This document shows positions 8,722 to 17,161 of a DNA stretch of 64,000 nucleotides, in pieces; the stretch's first letter is position 1, and the number at the start of each line of letters is the position of its first letter. Below the pieces are notes generated by a model. It worked only from the letters and a program-made list of their open reading frames with translations, was not told the origin of the DNA and searched no databases. Made by a program: the position numbers and the translations under genes. The stretch is taken from contig CAZXOC010000005.1 of the NCBI GenBank assembly GCA_964642165.1, positions 1 to 64,000 of the forward strand. Reading direction: 5' to 3'. Source of the DNA: CAYRVX01 sp964642165 (GTDB lineage: Bacteria; Planctomycetota; Phycisphaerae; SM23-33).

Positions 8722-10434
8722 ATGTTGAGGACGTTCGTGCAGCACGATGCGCGGCCGGTGGAGTCGCTCTGTGGCTGGTGGGAGATGGTCACCGCCCCGG
8801 AGCGGACAGGCCGGTCAAAGCTGCCGCGGCGGTACAGCCGACTCACCCACGTGCCCGGTGCCTGGGAGCAGTTGCCGGGGCTGGAGAGCTACCGCGGCCG
8901 GGCGTGGCTGCGGACGGAGATCCCCGGCGGCGGGGAGCAAGCGGTGCGGCTGGTGTTCGGCGGGGTGAGCCACACGGCCGACGTGTACGTCGACGGCCGG
9001 CACGTCGGGCACCACTACGACGCCTTCACGCCCTTCGCGGTGGTGGTGCCCGGCCTCGACGAGGAAGCCCACGAGCTGGTCGTGCGGGTGGACAACCGCT
9101 TCGGCGAGGACTCGGCCCTGCACAAGGCCAACGACTACTACACCTACGGCGGCATCACGCGCCCGGTGGAGATGCAGCTCGTGCCCGAGGTCTACATCGA
9201 CAAGCTCTTCGCCACGCCCGTCCGCCGAGGCTCGCGCTGGGAGCTGCTCGTCCGCGTCCGCCTGGCCAACTGGAGCCGGCAGAAGCTCCGCCGCAGCGTC
9301 GTCGTCGCCGTCGAGGACGCCTTCCTGGACCTCGGCGCGGCGGTCGTCCCCGCCGGCGGGACCGTCGAGCTGACCGGGCGCCTGCGCGGGCTGGACGTCG
9401 AACCGTGGAGCCCGGCCTCGCCCGCGCTGTACCCCCTCGAGGCGCTGCTGTTCGACGGCGAGGAGCTCGAGGATGACCTCGTCGATCGCGTGGGCTTCCG
9501 CGAGGTGAAGGTCCGCGGCCGCAAGCTGCTGCTGAACGGCCGGCCCATCCGACTGCGCGGCTACAACCGCCACGAGGACCACGGGCAGTTCGGCTGCGCC
9601 ATCCCGCTGGAGGCGATGGTGACCGACCTGGAGCTCCTCCGCGACCTGGGCTGCAACTTCGTCCGAACGTGTCACTATCCCAACGACATGCGGTTCCTGG
9701 ACCTGTGCGACGAACTGGGCGTGTGCGTCTGGGAGGAATCGCACGCCCGCGCGGTGGACCTTGCCCATCCGAAGTTCCGCGAGCAGATCGCCGCTTCGAC
9801 CACCGAGATGATCGAGTGGCACTGGAATCGCCCGTCGGTCGTCCTGTGGGGCTGCCTGAACGAGTGCGACTCCGTTTCGCGGCCGGGCCGAAGGGAGCAC
9901 CGGCGCGTCATCGAGCTGATCAAGGGCCTCGATCGCTCGCGCCCGGTGACGTTCGCCTCCAACAAGGCCGAGGACGACGTCTGCCTCGACCTGGTGGACG
10001 TCGTCTCGTGGAACCGCTACGTCGGCTGGTACCACGGCGGGCCGGGCGAGGTCGGCGCCGACTTGAAGCGTCTGCTGAAGTGGCTGCACTCCGACGCCAG
10101 CGGCGGCAAGGGCAAGCCGGTGATCCTGAGCGAGTTCGGCGCCGGCGCGATCCCCGGTTGCCGCCACCCGAGCCACGTGAAGTGGACCGAGGAGTACCAG
10201 TGCGAGGTGCTGGACGCCCAGCTCGCGGTGTACCTCAACGACCCGAACGTCGTGGGCTGCACGATCTGGCAGTTCTGCGACGGCCGCGTCACGCCGGACG
10301 GGCGCCGGTTCGGCACCCGCCCTCGAACGATGAACAACAAGGGCACCGTCGACGAGTACCGCCGCCCCAAGCTCGCCTACGACACCGTCCGCCGCCGCAT
10401 GCGCGAAGCCGCCGAGCGCTGGGACAAGGCGTGA
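8722..10434 (+). CDS. Glycoside hydrolase family 2 enzyme (beta-galactosidase/beta-glucuronidase type)
   Basis: The protein has 570 residues from the ATG at 8722, preceded by GGGAG; the longer open frame upstream overlaps the regulator gene and is not used. It has the GH2 order: sugar-binding jelly-roll (about 15-165, with FGGVSHTADVYVDG), Ig-like domain (about 166-265) and TIM barrel. Hallmarks are GYNRHEDHGQFG and RTCHYPNDMRFLDLCDELG. The likely acid/base is E381 (CLNEC) and the nucleophile E471 (LSEFGAG). It lacks a signal peptide and the extra C-terminal domains of LacZ, so it looks closer in size to UidA and probably acts in the cytoplasm on imported oligosaccharides. Whether it prefers galactosides, glucuronides or mannosides is not decidable here. 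Confidence 0.88.
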   Translation: MLRTFVQHDARPVESLCGWWEMVTAPERTGRSKLPRRYSRLTHVPGAWEQLPGLESYRGRAWLRTEIPGGGEQAVRLVFGGVSHTADVYVDGRHVGHHYDAFTPFAVVVPGLDEEAHELVVRVDNRFGEDSALHKANDYYTYGGITRPVEMQLVPEVYIDKLFATPVRRGSRWELLVRVRLANWSRQKLRRSVVVAVEDAFLDLGAAVVPAGGTVELTGRLRGLDVEPWSPASPALYPLEALLFDGEELEDDLVDRVGFREVKVRGRKLLLNGRPIRLRGYNRHEDHGQFGCAIPLEAMVTDLELLRDLGCNFVRTCHYPNDMRFLDLCDELGVCVWEESHARAVDLAHPKFREQIAASTTEMIEWHWNRPSVVLWGCLNECDSVSRPGRREHRRVIELIKGLDRSRPVTFASNKAEDDVCLDLVDVVSWNRYVGWYHGGPGEVGADLKRLLKWLHSDASGGKGKPVILSEFGAGAIPGCRHPSHVKWTEEYQCEVLDAQLAVYLNDPNVVGCTIWQFCDGRVTPDGRRFGTRPRTMNNKGTVDEYRRPKLAYDTVRRRMREAAERWDKA

Positions 10435-10476
10435 CGCGCCGCGCGCCGCGCCGCTCCGGGCAGGCGCATCCGAGCC

Positions 10477-11931
10477 TTACTTGCCCAGGTACAGCCGGCT
10501 GAAGTACGCGGCATAGCCCGCCGGGCCGGGCCAGCCGTCGTAGTGGCGGACGTTGTGGGGGAAGGGCACGCCGCCTTTGCTTCGCAGCCAGTGGACGACG
10601 GCCGGGTCCGCGCGGCGACGCTCGACCTCGTCGATCGCCTCGCCTCGAAGGCGCTCGACCACGTCGCCGTGGTCGCCGGACACGTCCTCCAACGTGCCCA
10701 TCCCGACGAGCCGGCAGTCCTCGCTTCTTGCGGCGACCTCCAGGCACCACTCGCCGTCGAAGGCGCTGAAGCAGATTCGCTGGTTCGGCTGGTTCCACTG
10801 GTGGCTCGGGCGCCCGGCGACGGCGATGCGTCGGGGCCCATCGAGCCCCTCCCGCGCGACGGCCACCACGTCGTGGGAGTCCAGGCTGCTCGGCGCCCTG
10901 CTCCCGGCCAGGGCCATCACCGTCGCGAAGAGGTCTTGCGGCTGGACGATCGCGCCGCAGCGCCCGCTGCCCCCGCCGGGAACGCGGACGAGCAACGGCG
11001 TGTGGGCCTCGCCCTCGCGGACGGGGTAGCTCTTGCCGAACCGCCCGTCGCGCCCGTCGTTGGTGCCGTGGTCGGCCGTCAGGAGCACGGCCGTGTTCTT
11101 CGCCAGCCCCGTGCGGTCGAGCGCGTCGAGCAGCTCGCCCAGGCAGTGGTCCACCCAACAGACCTTCGCGGCGTAGGCGGCGGCGATGCGCTTCGCGGCG
11201 GCGTCGGGGAGGCCCTCGGTATTCCGGAAGGTGAAGCTCCGCGGGTCGATCGAGCCGTCGTAGCCGTCGGTCGGGTCGCAGCGCTTCATGAACTCCGGCG
11301 GGGCGTCCCAAGGCTCGTGCGGATCGAAGCAGTCCACCCACAGGAAGAAGCTCTCCCGCCGCGCGTTGTCGGTGAGGAACTCCCCGGCCGTGCGGAAGAG
11401 CTTCGCGCAGTTCCAGTCGGCGTTCGTCTTCCGCCGGCGGTTGGCGCGGGCGTAAGTGCGGACCATCTTGCTGTAGGAGAACGTCTCCAGCTCGCCGCCA
11501 AGCCCGTCGAAGATGGGGTCCTTCGCCCAGTTGTCCAGCCAGTCGAACGAGTCGGTCAGCCAGGGGCGGTCCACCTCGGCGCCGCGGACGAACGTCCAGG
11601 CGTGGAAGGGCCAGTCGAAGTTGTGCCCGCCGTTGACCAGGTGCGGCGTGTCGTGGATGAGCTGCGTGGCGTAGCCCGCATCGGCCAGCACCCGCGGCAG
11701 GGCGGGCACGTCGAAGGGCAGCGGCTTCCAGATGTGGAACGGCCCGCCGTGCCGCCCGGTGATCGCGTCCGTGCGGTGGGGAATGGTCGGGTAGGCGGCC
11801 GTGTAGCTGTTGTCGAAAACCCAGCTCTCCGCGGCCAGGGCGTCCAGGTTCGGCGTCTGGATGTCCCTCTTGCCGTGGAAGGCGACGTAATCGTAGCGCA
11901 GCGTGTCGATCACGATCACGACGATGTTCAT
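10477..11931 (-). CDS. Sulfatase-family (alkaline phosphatase superfamily) hydrolase with Thr at the formylglycine site
   Basis: The protein has 484 residues from the ATG complementary to 11929-11931, which has an AGGAG ribosome-binding site; longer upstream reading adds no conserved sequence. The N-terminus MNIVVIVIDTLRYDYV is the metal-binding strand of sulfatases, and LTADHGTNDG holds further metal ligands. The usual active-site motif (C/S)xPxR...TG reads TIPHRTDAITGR, with T49 where Cys or Ser would be converted to formylglycine. I recall related planctomycete sulfatase-like proteins with TIPxR, so this is probably a clade feature, but it means formylglycine chemistry is unlikely. The enzyme may be a phosphatase-like or inactive member. 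No signal peptide is evident. It converges on the GH2 gene. Confidence 0.8.
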   Translation of the reverse strand: MNIVVIVIDTLRYDYVAFHGKRDIQTPNLDALAAESWVFDNSYTAAYPTIPHRTDAITGRHGGPFHIWKPLPFDVPALPRVLADAGYATQLIHDTPHLVNGGHNFDWPFHAWTFVRGAEVDRPWLTDSFDWLDNWAKDPIFDGLGGELETFSYSKMVRTYARANRRRKTNADWNCAKLFRTAGEFLTDNARRESFFLWVDCFDPHEPWDAPPEFMKRCDPTDGYDGSIDPRSFTFRNTEGLPDAAAKRIAAAYAAKVCWVDHCLGELLDALDRTGLAKNTAVLLTADHGTNDGRDGRFGKSYPVREGEAHTPLLVRVPGGGSGRCGAIVQPQDLFATVMALAGSRAPSSLDSHDVVAVAREGLDGPRRIAVAGRPSHQWNQPNQRICFSAFDGEWCLEVAARSEDCRLVGMGTLEDVSGDHGDVVERLRGEAIDEVERRRADPAVVHWLRSKGGVPFPHNVRHYDGWPGPAGYAAYFSRLYLGK

Positions 11932-12130
11932 GGACCGTCTCCTGCCTGTGGCGATTCCCGGCTGTCGGCGTATTGTACCGGCCGGGGACCGCAACCAGAA
12001 GATCCGCGCCCTGCGGCGGCCCGTAGGGGGCGGGCCCAAGGCGCATGTCCTGACCCAATACACTTTCTGATGACCAGCCGAATCCCACCGGATCCGGCGG
12101 ATCGGAGCCGCCACCTCTCCTTGTCGAGCT

Positions 12131-12298
12131 TCAACTACCGATGGGACAGCCTCGGCGATGGTACATCTCGCGGCTTTCTAGGCTGCCGTGCGGCCCGAGC
12201 CAGTAGTCACGGCGCTTCTTGGTGGGCGCGTCGGTCAGGGTGACGATGGCTTGGTCGTAGCCTTTCGGCTTGCGGTAGGAGGGGCTCTTCGGGGGCAT
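12131..12298 (-). pseudogene. N-terminal fragment of a tyrosine recombinase/integrase
   Basis: A short minus-strand frame of 55 codons starts at the ATG complementary to 12296-12298, with GGAG upstream. It reads MPPKSPSYRKPKGYDQAIVT and continues with DYWLGPHGSLESREMYHR. This matches my memory of the extreme N-terminus of planctomycete integrases (YRxHKxxGxAVVTL...YLGPxxSxESxxxYxRL). The frame stops where the core-binding domain should begin, so only the N-terminal piece survives. Just upstream (12303-12333) the 15-bp unit CGGCGCTCCTTTCGG occurs twice with one base between. Identification rests on motif recall rather than a search. Confidence 0.6.
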
Positions 12299-12428
12299 CG
12301 CTCGGCGCTCCTTTCGGCCGGCGCTCCTTTCGGCGTTGCGCGGTGCAACACCGCGCCGAATCCTGCCTCAGGCTGCGCCGCCGACCACCGGCGGGTTCCC
12401 CTATCGGTTGAGGTCGGCGTGAGATGTG

Positions 12429-12676
<248 letters not shown>

Positions 12677-12866
12677 CGTTTCCGAGAACATGGGGCAAAG
12701 ACCGTCCGAACCGTCCAGAGCCCTTCCACAGGAGCTATCCTGCTGGTAGCGCAGCCCGTGGCAGCATCCGGGCAATCCGGCGCGCGGCACGGTGCCTGGA
12801 AACCCCTGCGGCGCTGCCAGCGGGTACCGTGGCGGCGGGCCGGGCGGCATTCGAAAGGAGGCAGAC

Positions 12867-13490
12867 ATGAACAACAGGCGGGACGGGAACCGGACGCCAA
12901 GCGCAGAAAGGGTCGAGGGCGAACGGCCGCTCGCCAGCGAACGCCGATGGGACTACTCGTTGCCGTTGCCTGATTGGCTGAGCCCAGAGAAATGGGCGAG
13001 GCTGGTCGAGGCGGCGCGCGCAGCTGGCGAGGAGAGAATCTGCGTCCGACTCCGCGAGACGGCTGGGGGCGCCGAGATCATCCCGCACATGGCTCAGGAC
13101 AGGCAGCGGGCACGGGGGCTGTCCGTCTATGAGCGGATGAAGGTGGGCAGGCGGTACGATTTCTGCTTCTGCCCGCGTTGCGGCACTCGGACGGGCGTGT
13201 CCGGACCGTGCGGAGCTTGTCAACAGAGCAAGACTGACGGCCATCGAGAACCGACGGCCCTGGAGTACATGGCGGCCGATCTGCGGTCGCCCTGTTGCTC
13301 ACGTTGCGGGGAGCCCGTCCGGTACTGCTCACCGGATGCCCGAGCGGTGCTATGCCCCACGTGCTTGTCCGTCTTGGCAGACCGCCACGGTAGCCGCCCG
13401 CCGGCCGGGTCGGAGGGCAAGCTGTGCCCCGACTGCGGGCGGGCGCTGCCCCTGGGCACGCGGCCGACGGCACGCTGCGAAACGTGCCGG
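12867..13490 (+). CDS. Multiple zinc-ribbon protein of an integrative element, 3' end lost
   Basis: The start ATG at 12867 has a perfect Shine-Dalgarno sequence (AAGGAGG at 12855-12861). About 208 codons remain. The N-terminal part includes WLSPEKWARLVEAARAAGE and LSVYERMKVGRRYDFCFC. Three Cys-pair modules follow: CPRCGTRTG...CGAC, CCSRCGEPVRYC...CPTC and CPDCGRALPLG...CETC, each a likely zinc ribbon. I recall proteins with 'SVYERxKVGRRF' next to planctomycete integrases, function unknown; a DNA- or RNA-binding role is an inference from the ribbons. Near 13490 the frame leaves recognisable sequence and runs out of frame through the sialate O-acetylesterase remnant to a stop at 14150. The natural C-terminus therefore seems lost at the junction. 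Confidence 0.6.
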
Positions 13491-14520
13491 AAAGGCCCGG
13501 CTGCACTTCGACAACGCCGGAAGCAGGCTCGTCTCGACCGACGACAAGCCCCTGCGGTTCTTCAACATCGCGGGCCGGGACATGCGATTCGTCGTGGCCG
13601 GGGCCGCCATCGACGGCAACACGGTGGTAGTGTCGAGCCGAAAGGTCGCCAAGCCCGCCGCAGTGCGCTATGCCTGGGCGAACAACCCTCTGGGCGTGAA
13701 CTTCTTCAGCCGGGCCGGCCTGTCCGCCTGTCCGTTCCGCACCGACGACTGGAACCCGGACAGCCAACCGATGGCCGCGCTATCCTACCGGGCCAGCGGC
13801 AAAGACGCGCCGGTCGTGGTCGTCTTCGACGCCGACGGCAGCGCCGATCCCGAGAGGAACATCGTGACGTACGAATGGGGTTCTGGCGACGGGGAGACGG
13901 GCAGCGGCGTCCACGCGCGACATACGTTCCGAAAGATCGGCTCGTATGTCGTCACGTTGACGCTCACCGACGACTGGGGGCGGACGGCCTCGGCCCGGAC
14001 GCGCGTGATCGCCATCGCGCCCGGCAAAGGCGCAGGCAACGTTCTCTGCGAGCGTTGGCGGAACGTGCCGGGCACGGATGTCAAACAGCTTCAGGCCCAC
14101 TGGGCTTTTCCCCGGAAGCCGGACAGCGTCCTGCGGCTGAAGTCGCTTGAGATCCCCGACAACTGGGGCGACAACTACGGTGCGCGGGTCCGCAGCAACC
14201 TTCATCCCCCCGCGACAGGCGACTACACCTTTCGCATCGCCAGTGACGACAGCAGCCGGCTGCTGCTCAGCGCCGATGAGGATCCGGCCCGGGCGAGGGT
14301 GATCGCAGAGGTCGCCGGCAACTCCCCTCGGCGGAAGTGGTCGAACCAGAAGGGCCGGAAGTCCACCCCCATACGCCTGACCGGCGACAAGCGATACTGT
14401 ATCGAGGTCCTGTACAAGGAAGGCGCCGGCAGGGACCACATGGCCGTGGCGTGGGAGGGTCCCGGGGTAAGTCTCGCCGTCATCGACGGCCTGTATCTCT
14501 CCCCACCAGCCGGCGATTGA
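13491..14520 (+). pseudogene. 5'-truncated sialate O-acetylesterase with PKD and PA14 domains
   Basis: The frame begins at the junction with the zinc-ribbon gene and has no start codon of its own inside homologous sequence. Its first 90 codons (LHFDNAGSRLVSTDDKP, GNTVVVSS, VRYAWANNPLG, CPFRTDDW) match the C-terminal jelly-roll end of sialate O-acetylesterases (SASA family). The catalytic SGNH-type N-terminal domain is missing. A PKD domain follows (about 13801-14020: VVVVFDADGSADPERN, FRKIGSYVVTLTLTDDWG), then a PA14-like carbohydrate-binding domain (about 14030-14510: TGDYTFRIASDDSSRLLL, MAVAWEGPG). The intact gene would have encoded an exported esterase removing O-acetyl groups from glycans, with surface or sugar-binding appendages. 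The 5' loss coincides with the integrative-element scar. Confidence 0.75.
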
Positions 14521-14559
14521 GCAGGACGCGCGTTTCGCTCGGCGGGAAGGCTATCCGGC

Positions 14560-17088
14560 TTACGGCTCGGCCGGCCGGTAGCGCACGAGCAGGCTGGCAC
14601 GGCGCGTCGGGATCAGCAGGGGGAAGTCCGTCGCCATCTCCCGGCCGGTCATCTTGCGGACGGTCTTCCCGCGTGCCTCGTCGATGAACTCCACTGTGTA
14701 GGACGCTTCGGGATCGAGGCCGCCGAGCTTCACGCTCAGGCCGAACACGTCACACTTCGAACGCCGGAATGCCAGGACCACTCCGGCGTTGAGGTCCGGC
14801 CGGTGCAGTTGGTAGGCGACGAGCGTGGTCGGCTTGGTCGTGCAGTCGGTCAAGGGGTAGAAGTCGCCGTACCAGTACTTCTGGTTCGCCTTGGCCTCGG
14901 CCATCGTGGCTTTGGCCGCCGCCATGTCGAAGCCCTTGTCGAGGAAGGCGAATTGGGTGATGGCCCCGGCCCCGGCGGCGCTGCGGAAGACGTAGGGCTG
15001 CGGCGACCAGCCGCACGTCTGGTGCAGCGGCAGGTAGAGGCTCATCCCGAGCACCTGGGCTTGGTCCCAATCCGAGTTGCCGGGCCGGCAGGCCGTGTCG
15101 CTCCGCCACAGCGGGACCGACCGCATGCACGTCTCCAGGTCGATCCGCCGCCCGCCGCTGGCGCAGTTGTCGATGTGCAGGCCCGGGTGCCTGGAGCGCA
15201 GCTCGTCCCACATCGCGTAGTGGCCTTCGACGTAGCGGATCTCGGTGATCCCCTGGCGGTCGGGCGCGTCGTTGGCCCGCCAGAACGCCAGCGGGTCGAT
15301 GTTGAAGTCGTTGCGGTACCAGTCCATGCCGAACTCGGCGATCCGGCGCGAAAGCAGCTCGGCCAGCCATTTCCGGGCGGCGGGGTCGTTGAGTTTGAAC
15401 AACCCGCCTTTTCCGCCGCCGAATACGAACTCCGGGTGCTCGCGAGCGATCTGGCTGCCCGGGGCAACCCGCTCGGGCTCGAACCACACGATGAACTTCA
15501 GGCCCGCCTCGTGGCACGCGTCGCTGATCGGCTTCAGGCCGTTGGGGAACTCCTTCGGCTTGGCTGTCCAGTTCCCCACGCCGTTGGGGAAGTCGCCCGG
15601 GAACCACGCCGCGTCGAGCCAGAGAAAGTCGCAGCCGAGCTCTCTGGCCACCTTCGCGGCGTGGAGTTGCCCCGCCTCGTCCCGCCACTTGGGGTGGCTG
15701 CGGTAGCGGTCGTAGCCCTGGAGGAACGTCGGCATGGCCAGCGGCTTGCCGCTGTCTTGCGGCACGTAGTGATGCAGCAGGAGCCGTCGGAACCGGTTGT
15801 GGGCCGCGATGCGGTCGCCCGTCCAGGTCATCACGAGGATACGAGGCGTCCGTATCCGCTCACCCGGGCGAAGCAGCATCCGCGTCCGCTCCATGCCGCC
15901 TCGCAGGCGAGTCGCGCCCGCGCGGTCGCGCGAGATCGACACGGCCCACTGGCCGGACCAGCCGACGGCCGTCAGCAGCCCTCCCCCGGCACACTCGAGG
16001 TTGAAGAACGGGAAGGCCCCATTGGATGATCGCCCGCCCACCGGGGCCATGCGAGAGTCCTGCCCGGGCCCGAGAGACTTGGCGAAGGGCTGGAAGGATC
16101 CCTCGCTACAGTTGTCCCCGGCCAGGCCGTGCAGCACGACGGGGTCCGCCCCGGCCTGGAGCCCCGTGTCGATCGCCTGGATGTCCTCGATGATGGGCGT
16201 GTCCTGCTTGCCGGCGTTCTCAAAATGCAGCACCCAGTCCGCAGCGGGATAGCGTTTGTAGACCTTCACTGTGGCGAGAACGCGCAACTGGGTCTTTGGG
16301 TCGGACCAGGTGACCTCGTGAAGCGTGAAGGCGTCGCCGTCTTTCGTCTTCACCGACCTCGGCCACGCCTTGAGCAGCTCTGCGGAGGCGGCCCCGCCAT
16401 AGACGAACGACAGCGGAGGGCCCGTACTCGCCAGGATCGTTCGGGCTGGCCGATCGTCCAGCCAGAGCGCGCTGCCGTCGGCCATGATCAGCCGTGCGTC
16501 GGCCCAGTCCGCCTGGTCCCAGCCGGTCCCGTCGGGCGTGGCGTCCACTTTCAGGACAAGTTGCTTCGTGTCCTCGGGCAGGTTCACGCTCACCGCGACC
16601 GGCTCGTCGCCACAGCGCAGCACACGCGAGCGGAAGACGGTCTTGCCCTTGAGCTCGACCACGAACACGATGCTCCCCCTGCCCTTGCGCGTGTCGGCGT
16701 TGTTGTCCAGCCCGACGAACGCCTTGAATGCCGTGGCTCCGGGGGGCAAGGCCACGGCGATCTCACTGTTGGCGTGCGTGCCCAGGCCTCGCTTGTACGT
16801 CTGCCCTCCGATCCGCAGCGGCGACTGGAGAACCGACTGCCCGAACCGCAACACGTTGTGGTCCTGGCGGCGGATCTCCAGCTTGACGCGTGCGGATTCC
16901 GCGGCCGGCTTGCGACCGGCGAAGGCGGTCGACGCCCACGCCGCCAGGGCCCTGACTTCTTCCGAGGTAGCCATGATCGCATCGCCGGGGGCGCCATCGG
17001 GTATGTCGGCACTGTCCAGCGCCATGGCGAGGCCTCCCATGGGAAGCAGCAGAGCCAGCAAGCCAACTACAGAAGCTCTCCGCATCAT
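14560..17088 (-). CDS. Exported GH36-like alpha-galactosidase with N-terminal NPCBM domain
   Basis: The start is the first of two adjacent ATG codons (complement of 17083-17088), giving 842 residues with the signal peptide MRRASVVGLLALLLPMGGLA. Residues about 60-190 form an NPCBM/NEW2-type domain (GGQTYKRGLGTHANSEIAV, VGLDNNADTRKGRGSIVF, WDQADWADARL). The rest is a GH36/clan GH-D enzyme: WFEPERV, nucleophile D594 in WYRNDFN, DNCASGGRRIDLET, and the likely acid/base Asp in LWRSD. The expected reaction is release of alpha-linked galactose, or a related sugar, outside the cytoplasm. The FG-GAP gene ends 73 bp upstream on the same strand, so the two may be one transcript. It is a paralogue of the enzyme at 25655-28168. 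Confidence 0.88.
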   Translation of the reverse strand: MMRRASVVGLLALLLPMGGLAMALDSADIPDGAPGDAIMATSEEVRALAAWASTAFAGRKPAAESARVKLEIRRQDHNVLRFGQSVLQSPLRIGGQTYKRGLGTHANSEIAVALPPGATAFKAFVGLDNNADTRKGRGSIVFVVELKGKTVFRSRVLRCGDEPVAVSVNLPEDTKQLVLKVDATPDGTGWDQADWADARLIMADGSALWLDDRPARTILASTGPPLSFVYGGAASAELLKAWPRSVKTKDGDAFTLHEVTWSDPKTQLRVLATVKVYKRYPAADWVLHFENAGKQDTPIIEDIQAIDTGLQAGADPVVLHGLAGDNCSEGSFQPFAKSLGPGQDSRMAPVGGRSSNGAFPFFNLECAGGGLLTAVGWSGQWAVSISRDRAGATRLRGGMERTRMLLRPGERIRTPRILVMTWTGDRIAAHNRFRRLLLHHYVPQDSGKPLAMPTFLQGYDRYRSHPKWRDEAGQLHAAKVARELGCDFLWLDAAWFPGDFPNGVGNWTAKPKEFPNGLKPISDACHEAGLKFIVWFEPERVAPGSQIAREHPEFVFGGGKGGLFKLNDPAARKWLAELLSRRIAEFGMDWYRNDFNIDPLAFWRANDAPDRQGITEIRYVEGHYAMWDELRSRHPGLHIDNCASGGRRIDLETCMRSVPLWRSDTACRPGNSDWDQAQVLGMSLYLPLHQTCGWSPQPYVFRSAAGAGAITQFAFLDKGFDMAAAKATMAEAKANQKYWYGDFYPLTDCTTKPTTLVAYQLHRPDLNAGVVLAFRRSKCDVFGLSVKLGGLDPEASYTVEFIDEARGKTVRKMTGREMATDFPLLIPTRRASLLVRYRPAEP

Positions 17089-17161
17089 ATGTCCTCTCCG
17101 ATCCCAGCCAGCCGCAAGCCTTCGCAGTTCGGGTGATGGTACAGGCAGCGATCGGGCGGAC

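Noticed and set aside
12188..12428. Upstream part of the plus-strand frame ending at 12676 as real protein
   Set aside because: It is the antisense of the integrase N-terminal fragment on the minus strand and carries no motif.
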